Assembly (NCBI RefSeq): GCF_963583255.1
Contig: NC_084819.1
Span: 14,807,616-14,871,615, forward strand
Source of the DNA: Pyrus communis
Taxonomy: Eukaryota > Streptophyta > Magnoliopsida > Rosales > Rosaceae
Reading direction: 5' to 3'
DNA length: 64,000 bases
The notes beneath the pieces are model-generated. The model was not told where the DNA came from and did not search any database. It worked only from the letters and a program-made list of their open reading frames with translations. The stretch's first letter is position 1. The number at the start of each line of letters is the position of its first letter. Shown here piece by piece: positions 1-12,023 of the stretch. Position numbers and translations under genes: made by a program.

Positions 1-2821
1 AGTATGAATAAAACATCTTCTCCATTTGCGCTAGTACACTCTGATGTGTGGGGGCCTTCCCCTATTAGTACTACTTCAGGAATTAAATGGTTTATTACGT
101 TTGTTGATGATTGCACTCGTATGACATGGGTTTATCTGTTGAAACATAAAAGTGATGTTAATATGATTATTCGGTCTTTCTTTCAGATGGTGGCTACACA
201 ATACTCCTCAGTTATTAAGGTTCTTTGTATTGATAATGAGGGAGAATATGTTAATTCTGAGCTATCTGATTTTTTCCGTGATCAAGTAATTCTTCATGAG
301 ACAACGTGGTCGTATACCCCACAACAAAATCGGGTAGCTGAGAGAAAAAACCGTCATATTTTGGAAACTGCTTGTGCATTGCTTATTGGTGGGTTTGTGC
401 CCAAGAGTTTTTGGCCATACACCATCACCTATGCCGTGTATGTTATAAATCGCATGCCATCCCAAGTTGAAGAATTTCGTACTCCACTCCAAGTGTTGAC
501 GGAACATGTTCCGGTTGTTTCTACCAATACTCTCACTCCTTGAGTGTTTGGATGCGTTGCTTATGTTCATATTCACAAGATTCATTGTAGTAAATTGGAT
601 CCTTGTGCTCTTTGGTGTGTCTTTATGGGTTTTGCATCCCACCATAAAGGTTACAAGTGTTACCACCTTGCAACTCGCCACATGTATATAACCATGGATG
701 TGACTTTCTCTGAGTCAGAATATTTTTATGCTCCTGTATCACCACTCTTCGATCACAAGGGGGAGAATTCAAGTTGTGATCTTGATGGTGTTTTTGAATA
801 GTTGGATTTACAAGAGGTAACGGTTTCAGGGAGAGTGCACGATGTTGTGCCGAGTGATGCAGTTGATGCTCAGTCTCTTCCCGCCGAGCCTGTTGTGAGT
901 GGTCAGTAGTTTTTCATCGAACCTACTACAAGTGGTCAGCAGCTTTTCACCAAAGAAGAGGCTGCCAGTCCGTGTGTTGGTGCTGCCGAAGAGGAGTGCA
1001 CTGATGGTCATCCAGCTGTTGCGGAAGCTTCTTCTCCTCTCTCTAGCTTAACAGTGCCGCTGTCCAATACATCTTTTCTGGATATCCCTGAGGTAAGCAC
1101 TAGTGATACTCATGTAACTAATGATGTTATAAGTACATATAAATTGCCACCAATGCAAAATCGTGGTGTAGCTCCTGACAGGTTTTCTCCGAAGGAAAAA
1201 GTGAAGTATCCCATAGCCAATTATGTGTCCTATAGAAACCTTTCATCCGAACGTCAAGCTTGGGTGAATAATGTGGATTCAATTCAAGTACCAACTTCAG
1301 TAGAAGAAGCTTTGAAGAGTCGAGAATGGACCAAAGCAATGGATGAAGAGATGAGGGCATTGCAGAAAAATAATACATGGGAAGTAGTTGAGCTGCTGAA
1401 AGGGAAAAAGCCAGTTGGGTGCCGATGGGTTTTTACAATTAAATACAAGGCTGACGGATCACTCGACAAGTATAAAGCAAGGTTGGTGGCGAAAGGGTAT
1501 ACTCAAACATACAGAGTTGATTATTAGGAAACTTTCTCTCCCGTGGCTAAGATGAATACGGTACGAGTCCTTATCTCATTAGCGGCAAATTTGAACTGGC
1601 CACTGAAACAGTTTGATGTAAAAAATGCGTTTCTTCATGGACATGTAGAGGAAGAAGTGTATATAGATTTCCCTCAAGGGTATAGTAATGGAGAAAAATC
1701 GAGAGTCTGTCGATTGCGAAAGTCACTTTATGAGCTTAAGCAGTCACCTCGTGCATGGTTTGGGGGGTTCACCCAGGCCATGAGAAAGAATGGGTATTAT
1801 CAAAGTCATTCTGATCATACTTTATTTGTGAAGCGGAGAAATGGTAAAGTAACAGCCTTGATTATTTATGTAGATGATATAATAATAATAGGTGATGATT
1901 CAAATGAGATTGTCAAACTGGAGAAGAATCCTTATGCCGAGTTTGAGATGAAGACTTTAGGTGACTTAAAGTTTTTTCTTGGAGTTGAAGTTGCTCGTTC
2001 ATCCAAAGGTATTTTCTTGTCTCAACGAAAATATGTTCTGGATTTATTGAAGGAAACATGTATGCTTGGGTGTAAACCCATGGATACTCCCATTGTGGAG
2101 AAACATTACTTGGGAATTTATCCGAATCAAGAACCAGTAGATAAAGGCATCTCAAAGGCTGGTATGAAGACTAATTTATTTAGCTCATACCTGTCCAGAT
2201 ATAGCCTATGCAGTGAGTGTAGTGAGTCAGTTTATGCACTCACCGAGTGTGGATCATATGACAGCTGTTATGCGGATTTTAGCTTATCTGAAGTCAGCTC
2301 CGGGAAAAGGAATTTGGTATAAAAATTTCGGTCATCTTAGGATTGAAGGATTTACTGATGCTGATTGGGCATGTGATGTGACTGATAGGCGCTCTACTTC
2401 TGGATACTTTAAGTTTGTTGGTGGAAATCTAGTTACTTGGAGGAGCAAGAAGCAAAATGTGGTGTCAAGATCTTCAGTTGAGGCCGAATTCAGAGGTATG
2501 GCACATGGAGTATGTGAAGTTCTTTGGTTACGTAAGTTACTTTGGGGTCTAGGTTTCAAAGCAAAAGAGGCCATAAGCTTGTATTGTGATAATAAATCCG
2601 CACGGGAGATTGCAGAGAACCCGGTACAACATGACAGAACAAAGCATGTGGAGGTTGATCGTCATTTTATTAAGGAAAAGCTTGAGAAGAAGATTGTGTC
2701 AATACCGTTTGTGAACTCAAAAGAGCAGCTTGCAGATATCCTCACTCATGCTGTGTGTAGTAGATCTTTTGGTGATTCAGTTGTCAAGTTGGGCATGTGT
2801 GATATCTACGCTCCAACTTGA
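1..2821 (+). pseudogene. Ty1/copia retrotransposon polyprotein, decayed 3' half (integrase, RT, RNase H)
   Basis: The window opens inside a copia polyprotein. Residues from position 4 match the integrase core (HSDVWGPSP start, FVDDCTR, later NRVAERKNRHILE). A second block from about 1310 is reverse transcriptase, with CRWVFTIKYKADG, QFDVKNAFLHG and the catalytic YVDD box at 1867-1878. RNase H follows from about 2335 (DADWACD, CDNKSA, HVEVDRHFI) and ends at the stop 2819-2821. Gag and protease lie outside the window. It is dead: in-frame stops at 541-543, 799-801, near 907 and at 1525-1527, plus a frameshift between about 2160 and 2210 separating RT from RNase H. The order integrase before RT is that of copia, not gypsy. 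Domain calls are secure; the lineage within copia is not determined. Confidence 0.95.
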
Positions 2822-2828
2822 GAGGGAG

Positions 2829-3016
2829 TGTTGCCGTGAGTAGTAATTAAAGGGTATGTAACTATGTTGTAACTATTAGGAATCCTTTATTAGGAAGGAT
2901 ATATGTGTGTGTCCTTTATTGTTTATTGTTTCCTTATAGAACAAAGATTGTATCTTGTATATATATTTCAGTTATGCAATACAATGAAAATTAAGCTGTA
3001 AAATTCAATTCTTACA
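2829..3016 (+). repeat. 3' LTR of the copia element
   Basis: The RNase H stop is followed at once by a purine-rich tract (GAGAGGGAG, 2820-2828) and then TGTTG, the usual copia polypurine tract and LTR start. A TG...CA unit of 188 bp ends in CTTACA at 3016. The 5' LTR is outside the window, so the target-site duplication cannot be checked. The right boundary is set by where ceramidase-like coding sequence starts. Confidence 0.75.
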
Positions 3017-3017
3017 A

Positions 3018-3599
3018 GGTTCGATCAAAACTGAAGTACCTTTAAATTCCACCTTCAATAGAGGCAACACGGTTCCAGTCACCTTTTGGTCTGCTTACCC
3101 AAGGAATGACCTCCTGACAGAAGGCATATTTGCATTGGCTGAGATTATGCCGAAGGACATAAAGACATGGGTTCCGGCCTATGATGACGATGATTTTTGC
3201 TTGAAGTTTAAGTCATCACGGCCTAAAAAACTTAGCCCTCGGAGCTACGCAACTATTAAATGGACGATCCCAGAAAGTGCATCTTTCGGTGTCTACAGGA
3301 TTAGCCATTTTGGTGCCTTAAAGAGTTTATTCGGTTCATTCGCCATTTCACATGTTCTTCTAGTGTTTTTGTATTAAGGAAAACTAATAAAAAGAGTTTG
3401 AAAACTTTGAGTTTTAATGATAAGGACAAAATAAAGGGTAAAGTGAATAGTACTAGGATTGACTTTTTAGTGTAAAAATGTGGTTTTTCGTTAAAGTGAA
3501 CAGTATCGTGGGTTTTTCGTTAAAACTCCCTTTGTATTACCACAGGCTGTTGGACATGCTGCCGGAAGGCACACTTTCACCACTTTAGATTATGTATAA
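3018..3599 (+). pseudogene. Neutral ceramidase C-terminal fragment, split by a MITE
   Basis: Immediately after the copia LTR an open frame reads TVPVTFWSAYPRNDLLTEG, then VPAYDDDDFCLKFK, KLSPRSYATIKWTIPESA and GVYRISHFGALKSLFGS, which I recognise as the C-terminal domain of plant neutral (non-lysosomal) ceramidases, enzymes that hydrolyse ceramide to sphingosine. Near 3334-3337 one base is missing; in the shifted frame the end reads IRHFTCSSSVFVL. There the frame is cut by the 154-bp MITE (3377-3530); after the 9-bp target duplication the same shifted frame resumes (QAVGHAAGRHTF) to a stop at 3597-3599. The N-terminal and catalytic parts are absent, presumably left of the copia element. The match was made by eye from family knowledge. 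Not functional. Confidence 0.8.
3377..3530. mobile_element. 154-bp MITE with 9-bp target duplication
   Basis: The element is bounded by the direct repeat TTTGTATTA at 3368-3376 and 3531-3539. Its ends are AGGAAAACTAAT and GTTAAAACTCCC, a weak inverted repeat. A second copy of exactly the same length lies in opposite orientation at 37093-37246. A 9-bp duplication fits a Mutator-like non-autonomous element; the superfamily is inference. Confidence 0.85.
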
Positions 3600-4192
3600 A
3601 GGGAGCGCCAATGCCATTGACGTTCCCTCAAGGCTTCCTTGTATTGTTATACTCTGCACAGAGTTAGCAGTACATTGAAGCAGCGGGAATACTACTCCGC
3701 GATATCTAATGTCTTAGTCAATGGAGAAATTACAATTTTACAGTTTCAAATTTCCCTTTTTTGTTATATGCATTTTAGCCAAATATAGCACAAAGTTTGG
3801 AGCAAATTGGTGAAGATAAACTAACTAACGACGCCTTGCCTAACAGTAACCACCAAACGACACAATTCCGAATCGAAAACCAAATCAAAAGTTGCCGGCT
3901 CAACGTTTTCTTTACGGAATATCCGAGGCGGCCAGTCGACATCTTTAATCACAATCACGAGTTAATTACAATGTGATTAACACCGACCGTCCGATTGAAA
4001 GAAACAGAAAAAACACCAACAGCAAACGGTCCCACCAATTGTGGGCCCCGACAAACCATGAAACCGGCATGACCCGTTTACCGTTACGACAACGTACGAG
4101 TCCCGAAGCACTCGCATTACATCCCTTCGCGTCTTTCAATTATATTCAATTCGATCCGATTCGATTACGAAAAACGTAGCACGCAAAAACCG

Positions 4193-6076
4193 ATGTCGGC
4201 GGCGATCCAATGGACGACGGTCGGGATGGTCGCCGCCTGGTACGGCTCCAACATCGGTGTCCTGCTTCTGAACAAGTACCTGCTCACGAACTACGGCTTC
4301 CGGTTTCCGATTTTTCTGACGCTCTGCCACATGACGGCTTGTTCGGTGCTCAGCTACGTCGCCATAGCTGTGATGAAGGTGGCCCCACTGCAGAGCGTGA
4401 AGTCAAAGGTTCAGTTCGCCAAGATCTCCGGGCTCAGTGTCGTTTTCTGCTTCTCCGTCGTTTGCGGTAACGTGTCGCTCAAGTACCTTCCCGTGTCGTT
4501 TAATCAGGCCGTCGGCGCCACCACCCCCTTTTTTACCGCCGTTTTCTCGTTTTTGATCATCAAGAAAAGGGAGGCGACGCTTACTTATGCCGCACTCATT
4601 CCTGTTGTTGCAGGTGTCATCGTTGCTAGTGGGGTAATCTAATTTTTTTTTCCTCCTTTTTTTCATCTATGTTCTTTTCTGATAATTTGATGAAAAATGT
4701 CGTTTTGTTAGACTTTCTAACAAATATGTTAGGTTGTTCAACTGTTAATATGATATGCGAATAGAAATCTTATAATTCAACAATATAACATGTTAGACTA
4801 TTTGACAGTATAATTACGTAATGTTAGGTTGCTTATAAAATATCATATCATTACATATGATGAAAAATTGAGAATGCGCCCTTTTTTTCTTCTTCTTTTG
4901 TGTAGTTAGGAGACTATTTGTGTTCTATTCTTAAGGCAATGTTTGGAACTGATTTTAGAATAAAATTATAAGTGATTTAAGATCATCGAGAAAACTAGTG
5001 TTACCGTTTAACTAGAGAAAAGTTAAAAATGCTTATGAATTGGAAAAACATATGCGACAGTATTTCTAAAATAAGCACATGCTTTCAGGAATGTCTTAGT
5101 TTACATTTTTTGACACGTTTCTAATCTAGTAGAAGCATTTATGAGCCTAAGTGGTTTCTATAGGAAATATTATAATTCCTAACAGGCTACCACAATTGGA
5201 TTTTGTTTGAAGAGTTATCATCTGTTTCACACAAACTGTTATTGGTTGCAGGGAGAACCAAGCTTCCATCTTTTCGGGTTTGTTATGTGTATTACAGCTA
5301 CAGCTGCAAGGGCATTCAAATCGGTGCTTCAAGAAATTTTGCTTTCCTCTGACGGGTAACTATTTCTTCCATTCATTTTTTTCTCTGTCAAATTTGCATG
5401 GTATATAAGAAGACTTGAGATTCAAACTATTTGTTTTTCCAGTGAAAAACTGAACTCTATGAACCTGCTGTTGTACATGGCGCCAATAGCAGTGGCGTTC
5501 TTGCTTCCTGCAACCCTGTTGATGGAGCAAAATGTGGTCGGAATCACAATCGAACTTGCTCGGAAAGATATCAAACTTATTTGGTACCTCCTTTTCAATT
5601 CTTCCTTGGCGTATTTCGTCAACTTGACCAATTTCTTGGTCACCAAGCATACAAGTGCTTTGACCCTTCAGGTAATAATTTCTTAGTACCTCTCCTTCTG
5701 CACAAGACGAGAAAAACTTACACGCAAATAGAATTGTCAAAGTGATGGTATTCCATTATCATGTGATGTTGTGTGCCTTAACTTGCTCACTTGGTAACAC
5801 ATTATTGATTTAGGATACTGTCATTTTAACATCTCAGTTGCATGTAAGATATTCCCCTCATTTTGACACCTAGGGTTTTAAGCTTATAACTTTATAATTG
5901 GTCGTTTTTAAAAACAGGTGCTAGGGAATGCAAAAGGGGCAGTTGCTGTGGTGGTTTCAATTTTGATATTTAAAAATCCAGTGTCATTCATAGGGATGGT
6001 GGGTTATGCACTCACTGTCCTTGGAGTTATTTTGTACAGTGAAGCCAAGAAGAGGTATACTTCAATCCATCTCTAG
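4193..6076 (+). CDS. Nucleotide-sugar/triose-phosphate translocator family transporter (UUAT-like, At5g05820/At3g11320 type)
   Basis: Four exons, 4193-4633, 5252-5355, 5443-5671 and 5918-6076, with GT-AG introns and consistent phases, give 310 aa, close to the usual length of this family. The protein begins [20 protein letters not shown] and contains [63 protein letters not shown] across junction 1, [25 protein letters not shown] and [20 protein letters not shown]. These are hallmarks of the plant drug/metabolite-transporter (TPT) clade, with about ten membrane spans, normally Golgi antiporters exchanging a nucleotide sugar for UMP. The Arabidopsis relatives transport UDP-uronic acids for cell-wall synthesis; the substrate here is inference. 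The start is the first ATG ahead of the conserved block. A broken tandem copy follows at 7248-12187. Confidence 0.93.
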
Positions 6077-7247
6077 GGCAAATGTTTAGGGCCAATGCCC
6101 CCATTTTTGCCCATTTTTATTTTATTTTTGTCTACCCCCTAATGCGTGTGGGGTGATTCGAATTTAGAAACATAGAATTTCTTTCAACGTTTGAAACAGA
6201 AGCACCATTGTAATTACAATGGACATTTTCCAAGAAAAACAAAATAGCTCGGTTGTAGTTCATCAGCAGCAATATACAGGTGGTGTGAAAAACCATTGAT
6301 TTTCACTGATTTTGGGACAGAGTTTGCATTTTTTTTTTCTAGGAGTCGAGTTGGGTATAGCAAAGTGCAATTTTCTGAGGGAAGCAAAAGATGTATGTGT
6401 GAATAATTCTTTTCTAATTACAATGGTAAGAATAATGAATCTTGACCGTCGGAATTCCTCAAATAAGCCTTGTGTTGGATTATCTAGTGCGATTTGCACC
6501 CTCACAAATTTTATTTGTGTACCACTACATTATGCATTCCACATGCAGAGTGCAACAATACACAAAGGTAGTGTGAAGTGCACTCTTAGATATTTATTAT
6601 TCTGTACTATTCAATGGAGACATTACCATTCTACAGTTTCTGACTACAACCAACCCAAGCCAATAAGGCTCCTCGTAGGGATCGGTGGGGAGCATCTACT
6701 GTAGCAGCCTTACCCTTAGTTTGGTATGCAGTAAAGGGATGAATCTGGTAATTGTGTCGATAGCTTGTTGTGCTTTTGTATACTTCATTCTCTCACTTTT
6801 GGCTGGAAAAAACAATTTCAAATTACTGGCATTGTAGCCAAATACAGCAAATTGGTGCACGCTCACTAATCAAGTACCATCCATTTGCCCTAACACTAAA
6901 CACCAAATGAAAAACAAGTCCTAATCGGAAAACCAAACCAAAGTTTCCAGCTTAACGTTGTCTTTAAGAAATATCCGAGGCCAGTAATCCACGTCTTAAA
7001 TTCTTAATAATAATTAGAAGTTAATTACAATGTTAACATCCTCTCTGCTTGCTTAAAGAGTGCAAGTTCCTCCCCACAAAGTACAAGCCAAAATGTTGTG
7101 AAAAACGGTGCGTATTCAGTCTCCCACCATATTTCAACAGTTCAAGCTAACACTCACCTGAAAAAACATAAAAAGCATCAATCTACATGATTAACACGTC
7201 GCAACATCAACCGTCCGATGACAGAAAAACAACCATCAACCATCCCA
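6077..7247. other. Intergenic DNA between the transporter gene and its dead tandem copy
   Basis: No gene was recognised. From about 6800 the sequence resembles the upstream region of the intact transporter (compare TATCCGAGGCCAGT near 6970 with TATCCGAGGCGGCCAGT near 3920), so the duplication included the promoter side. The remaining 3' flank holds only short chance open frames. Confidence 0.6.
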
Positions 7248-8387
7248 TGGACGACGGTCGGGATGGTCGCTGCATGGTACGGCTCCAACATCGGCGTCCT
7301 TCTTCTCAACAAGTACTTGCTTACGAATTACGGCTTTTAGTTTCCAATTTTCCTCACCCTCTGCCACATGGCGGCGTGCACTGTGCTCAGCTACGCCGTC
7401 ATAGTTCTGATGGAGGTGGTCCCACTGCAGAGGGTGACGTCCAAGGTTCAGCTCGCCAAGATCTCCGGGCTCAGTGTCGTTTTCTGCTTCTGCGTCGTTT
7501 GCGGGAATGTGTCGTTGAAGTACCTCCCTGTGTCGTTTAATGAATCCGTCGGCGCCACCACCACCTTCTTTACCGCCGTTTTCACATTATCGATCATGAA
7601 GAAGAGGGAGGCTTTGCTTACTTACACCGCCCTCATTCCTGTTGTTGCAGGAGTCATCATTGCTAGTGGGGTAATCCAAATTTATATGAGAATTATTGGT
7701 TAAATAAATTACAAGTCCTTTTTGCTAATTTTGGAAAATGAACACGACAAACATGATCAACACAAATTTTGATACGAGAGTTTCAAATGTCCATGCATAT
7801 ATACCGCTTAAGATTAACAAAATCGACGACCTTCAATTCAACACCTTCGATCATTTTGTTACACATGTTATGCTTTGTCACGGTCGTGTTGATTTTCTTA
7901 TTTCAGCAAAAGAGATTTGTGATTGTTTTATATATTGGCCAATTTTACAATTTACTCTTATTTTCATCATCACTTTTATTTTATTTTATTTTTGATAAAT
8001 TGATGAAAATGTCTTTATTTTGGACAATTGAGCAAAAAATGTTATGTTGTCATATTATTAATTAGAATAATGAAATAAGTACGACCACATAATATAATAC
8101 ATTATCTATGTTGCATTCTTCGACATGTACGAAATATTACAAAATCAGATGAAAATAAAATGAGATTTTGTATGAAGATTTAAATACTGACTGCCATGTT
8201 GTTATCTTCAACATCATATAAACTGTTATTTGGTTGCAGGGTGAACCAAGCTTCCATATTTTTGGGTTTATTATGTGTATAACAGCTACTGGTGCAAGGG
8301 CATTCAAATCAGTGCTTCAGGAAATTTTGCTTTCCTCCGAAGGGTAGCATTTCATTTTCTTCCTTTTTGTGCTATCTCATTTGTTTT

Positions 8388-8512
8388 GGGGTGTGCTATC
8401 CATACCCTCCTTTTTACTTCTCACACACTTCTTGTTAATTTATGTCCTTTGATTTCTTTACTTCAGTCGATCCAATGTCCGCAAATTAAAAGGCTGTGTA
8501 TCCACACACCCC
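8388..8512. mobile_element. 125-bp MITE (GTGTG-ended family)
   Basis: It sits just after exon 2 of the dead transporter. Flanked by the perfect 8-bp repeat TTTGTTTT (8380-8387, 8513-8520). Ends GGGGTGTGCTATCCATACCC and TATCCACACACCCC form an inverted repeat. Relatives lie at 22821-22949 and 36743-36892. An 8-bp duplication suggests hAT affinity. Confidence 0.8.
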
Positions 8513-8657
8513 TTTGTTTTTTGGCTTTTCACTAGCAAGTGTCATAACACTTTAATTGATAAAGTTGTTAATATGTGACCAACATAGCGTCGTTATTTGA
8601 TTTTGATTAGTCCAATAGTTAAAATTTGTAAAATCGTCATTTCAACTAATTTCTCAA

Positions 8658-9025
8658 AAGAGTAAATTGTCATTTGACCTCTTGAACTATTACTTCAATT
8701 GAAATTGACCCATGAACTATTTGTTTTGATAAATTAACACATTGACCTATTTAAATTAGTCAATCAACCCCTCATCGTCAGATTCGATGAAATTTCATCA
8801 ACTTTTCCATCAACACTAACACGACTTTACACTCAAAAGTGAATCACAAGATGGTAACATACCAGTATTTGATGGTACAATGGATGAAATTCTATCTAAT
8901 GTGGCGGTGAGAGGTTAATTGACTAATTTCAAATAGTTTAAGGGGTTAATTTACGAAAAAAATAGTTCATGTGGTCAATTTCAACTAGGATAATAATTCA
9001 GGGAAGCCGAACGACATTTCACTTG
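8658..9025. mobile_element. Long inverted-repeat MITE in intron 2 of the dead transporter
   Basis: The left arm (GTCATTTGACCTCTTGAACT onward) pairs with the reverse complement of the right arm ending near CGAACGACATTTC, each over about 110-140 bp including TTGAAATTGACC and TTAATTGACTAATTT. The exact ends and target duplication are not resolved. No coding capacity. Confidence 0.6.
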
Positions 9026-9329
9026 TTCTGGAAAAAAAAAAGGGTTCTTTAGATATAAACCCTTGCAACTCTTATTTCCTATATAAAAACCCACCTAATT
9101 ATAAGCATCCAAATAAAACCCAAATTTAAAAGTGATTGCCATGTAGGAAAGTAATTGACATATTAATACAAAATATTTACAACTTGTACCACAATATTCA
9201 AAATAAATTAATAAATATTATTGCTCACCTTAATTACAATGAACAAATAATTTATTGCATATTATTACCCCTAACACACACATATATATACATATATACG
9301 TTCAAATGTATACAGTACTACCATAAGCT

Positions 9330-9331
<2 letters not shown>

Positions 9332-9362
<31 letters not shown>
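9332..9362. repeat. (TA)n microsatellite in an AT-rich stretch
   Basis: About 15 TA units inside a very AT-rich block (about 9050-10300) of intron 2 of the dead transporter. The rest of that block holds homopolymer runs and short repeats and no gene that I can support. Confidence 0.9.
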
Positions 9363-9367
<5 letters not shown>

Positions 9368-10984
9368 ACTATGCGTTCAAATATATGTATGTATGCACAG
9401 TACTACATATATGATCAAACATATTATACTAATTAATCTACCTATATGTAAATTTATGATGAGCAAATAACATATATTTTGTAGGTATTTTATCTTGTAT
9501 GCATCATCATATATATTGGGCACATTTTATTATTATATGTACAAAATAATGGGTAAAATAATATTGAATAAAATAATAATATATTTTTTTTATTTAGGTA
9601 CATTATTTTGTATACATTGGGTTTGCTTTATTATGTAGGTAAATTATTTTGCATGTATTTTACATATAGTGGCGAAATTATTTTGATTTTTTTTAAGCAA
9701 TCTAACATTTTAAAATTCGAATAGTAGGTGCACTGAATTAAATAACATTTTCTGTAGGTAAATTATTTTGCGTGAATTTTTACGTATACCAGCCATGTTT
9801 TTTTTTTTTTTTGTTATATATATGTGTGTGAAATCATTTACCTACATTTATATGTAAAATATAATTTGTTGACTTAACTAAGCATGTATTATTACATATA
9901 TTAGGCATGTTTTGTTGCTATTATATATTAGGCAATAAATTTATTGTTTTTTTATTTTCGTAAAACCATTAATTCTCCCTTACAATCTGTATGGAACTAA
10001 TTGTGTACATAAAACATTCAAATAGGGGTGTTTTGGGCATCAAAAATTTTTAAATGTGTAAAGTCAAATATAATTAATGAATTTGCTGATGTAGAATCTA
10101 GTTAATGAGTTTTATTTGAGTAAAAAACTTATGACAGGTTTTATGTAAAGAAAATTAAATTTCAAGGGTTAAAGTCATATTTTTAGAAGAAAAAACCCTG
10201 ACGAATTTTCAATGTAATAAGAACAGAAAAATTTAATTCAAATTCAATACTTTAAATAAACAAAAAATTGGAATGGAAATGTGCGAGAGATGGTTGTGGC
10301 TTTGCTTGCTCTGTACGTTTATATATGTAAAACCCTAATTCTATGAGCCGTCTCCTGTTGGGCTTCGACCCACAAAGAACTCATACAAAGAATTTTCTAT
10401 GATACGTTTTACCAATTTACAATTGATTTCCAGGGAAAAACTCGACTCGATGAACCTGCTGTTGTACCTGGCACCGATAGCAGTGACATTGTTACTTCCT
10501 GCAAACCCTGTTGATGGAGAAAAACGTGATCGAAATCACAATGGAACTTGCTCGGAAAGATATCCGACTCATTTGGTACCTCATCTTCGATTCTTCTCTC
10601 GCATATTTTGTGAACTTGACCAATTTCTTGATCACCAAGCATACAAGCGCTTTGACCGTTCAGGTGAAAAAAAAAAAACAAAAAAAAAAAAAAACATATT
10701 TCAGTTATCTACTTCTCGGAAAATTCTTCTGTACGGACTGTGGTAAGGTGCAGTCGCACAAGGCCCCGAATTTGAAGGGGCCCCCAAAATTTTTGTCATC
10801 TAATCTAATATTTATATGTAATAATGTTCTATATTTAAAAATTTCTTTTGTTATGTAATAATGTTCTATATTCTATATTTAAAAATTGCTTTTGTTATGT
10901 AATAATGTTCTATATTTAAAAATTGTTTTTGTTAACACTTTAAAATTTCATTGTGCACTCCTTATAAGCGTATTTTTTTCCTTT

Positions 10985-11737
10985 CTAACACCTTAAAAAT
11001 GGTATTCTTTTTTTTATTTTATTATATAATAATGTTATATATTCAAGTGAAACTTTGAAGTTAGAAATTTTGAAGTTTTTTTTCTTTCCTTGTTTGATTG
11101 TTTAAGATTGAACTGCTTTTAATTATTTAGTGAACGTTATATGTAACATCCCACATCGCCCAGGGGAGTGATCCTTATATGTATATTCCCATCCTTACCT
11201 AGCACGAGGCCTTTTGGGAGCTCACTGGCTTCGGGTTCCGTAGGAACTCCGAAGTTAAGCGAGAAGGGGGCTAGAGCAATCCCATGATGGGTGACCCACT
11301 GGGAAGTTGCTCGTGAGTTCCCAAAAACAAAACCGTGAGGGAATGGTAAGCCCAAAGCGGACAATATCGTGCTACGGTCGTGAGTTCCCAAAAACAAAAC
11401 CGTGAGGGAATGGTAAGCCCAAAGCGGACAATATCGTGCTACGGTAGTAGAGTGGGCCCGGGAAGTGATTCACCCCGGGCCGGGATGTGACATTATATTT
11501 GTTGCTCTTTTAACTTATTATTAACTTTGAAGTTAGAAATTTTGAAGTTTTTTTTCTAACACCTTAAAAATGGTATTCTTTTTTCAATTTTATTATATAA
11601 TAATGTTATATATTCAAGTGAAACTTTGAAGTTAGAAATTTTGAAGTTTTTTTCTTTCGTTGTTTGATTGTTTAAGATTGAACTGCTTTTGATTATTTAG
11701 TGAACGTTATATTTATAGCTCTTTTTACTTATTATTA
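10985..11737 (+). repeat. Tandem duplication (about 215-bp unit) with a Cassandra LTR inside the first copy
   Basis: The block starting CTAACACCTTAAAAATGG at 10985 recurs at 11556 and both run through TTGAAGTTAGAAATTTTGAAG to GTGAACGTTATAT. The 571-bp offset drops to about 215 bp once the 351-bp LTR and its 5-bp duplication are removed. The duplication therefore predates the insertion, or the LTR entered only one copy. The surroundings (about 10750-11870, with AAGGCCCCGAATTTGAAGGG near the left and AGGGCCTCCAAAATCTTAG near the right) may be an older DNA transposon. Confidence 0.75.
11142..11492 (+). mobile_element. Cassandra TRIM solo LTR (carries 5S-RNA-like sequence)
   Basis: A TGTAACATCCC...GGGATGTGACA unit flanked by the 5-bp repeat TTATA (11137-11141, 11493-11497). 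It contains GAACTCCGAAGTTAAGC and GATGGGTGACCCACTGGGAA, clearly related to the A-box and C-box parts of plant 5S rRNA, the defining feature of Cassandra terminal-repeat retrotransposons in miniature. A 67-bp segment is tandemly duplicated (11312-11378, 11379-11445). No internal domain or second LTR, so it is a recombined solo LTR. It lies in intron 3 of the dead transporter. Confidence 0.92.
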
Positions 11738-11987
11738 ATGAAATTTTTAAGTGATTTTTTTCTAACATCAATACATTGTCCTACCTTTTTTAAAATTATC
11801 TTAAGAAGGGACCCTTTCATAAATTTCGTACAGGGCCTCCAAAATCTTAGAGACGACCCTAAGGTAGGTCACACCCCTTGTGTGTGCGTTACTGTATACA
11901 ACAGTCCATACAGAAGAATTTCTCCTACTTATGACAATTTAGGGTTTTAACTTTCAAAGTTTAACTGTATAATTGGTATTTATATTT

Positions 11988-12023
<36 letters not shown>

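Noticed and set aside
9136..9363. 75-codon frame over the TA microsatellite
   Set aside because: Low-complexity product (repeated YI) created by the TA repeat. The same applies to frames at 15771-16113 inside the solo LTR.
11220..11310. Possible 5S rRNA gene
   Set aside because: The 5S-like block is only partial and diverged, and lies inside a TG...CA repeat with a 5-bp target duplication; it is a Cassandra LTR. The blocks near 37960, 39880, 57600 and 57920 are the same.
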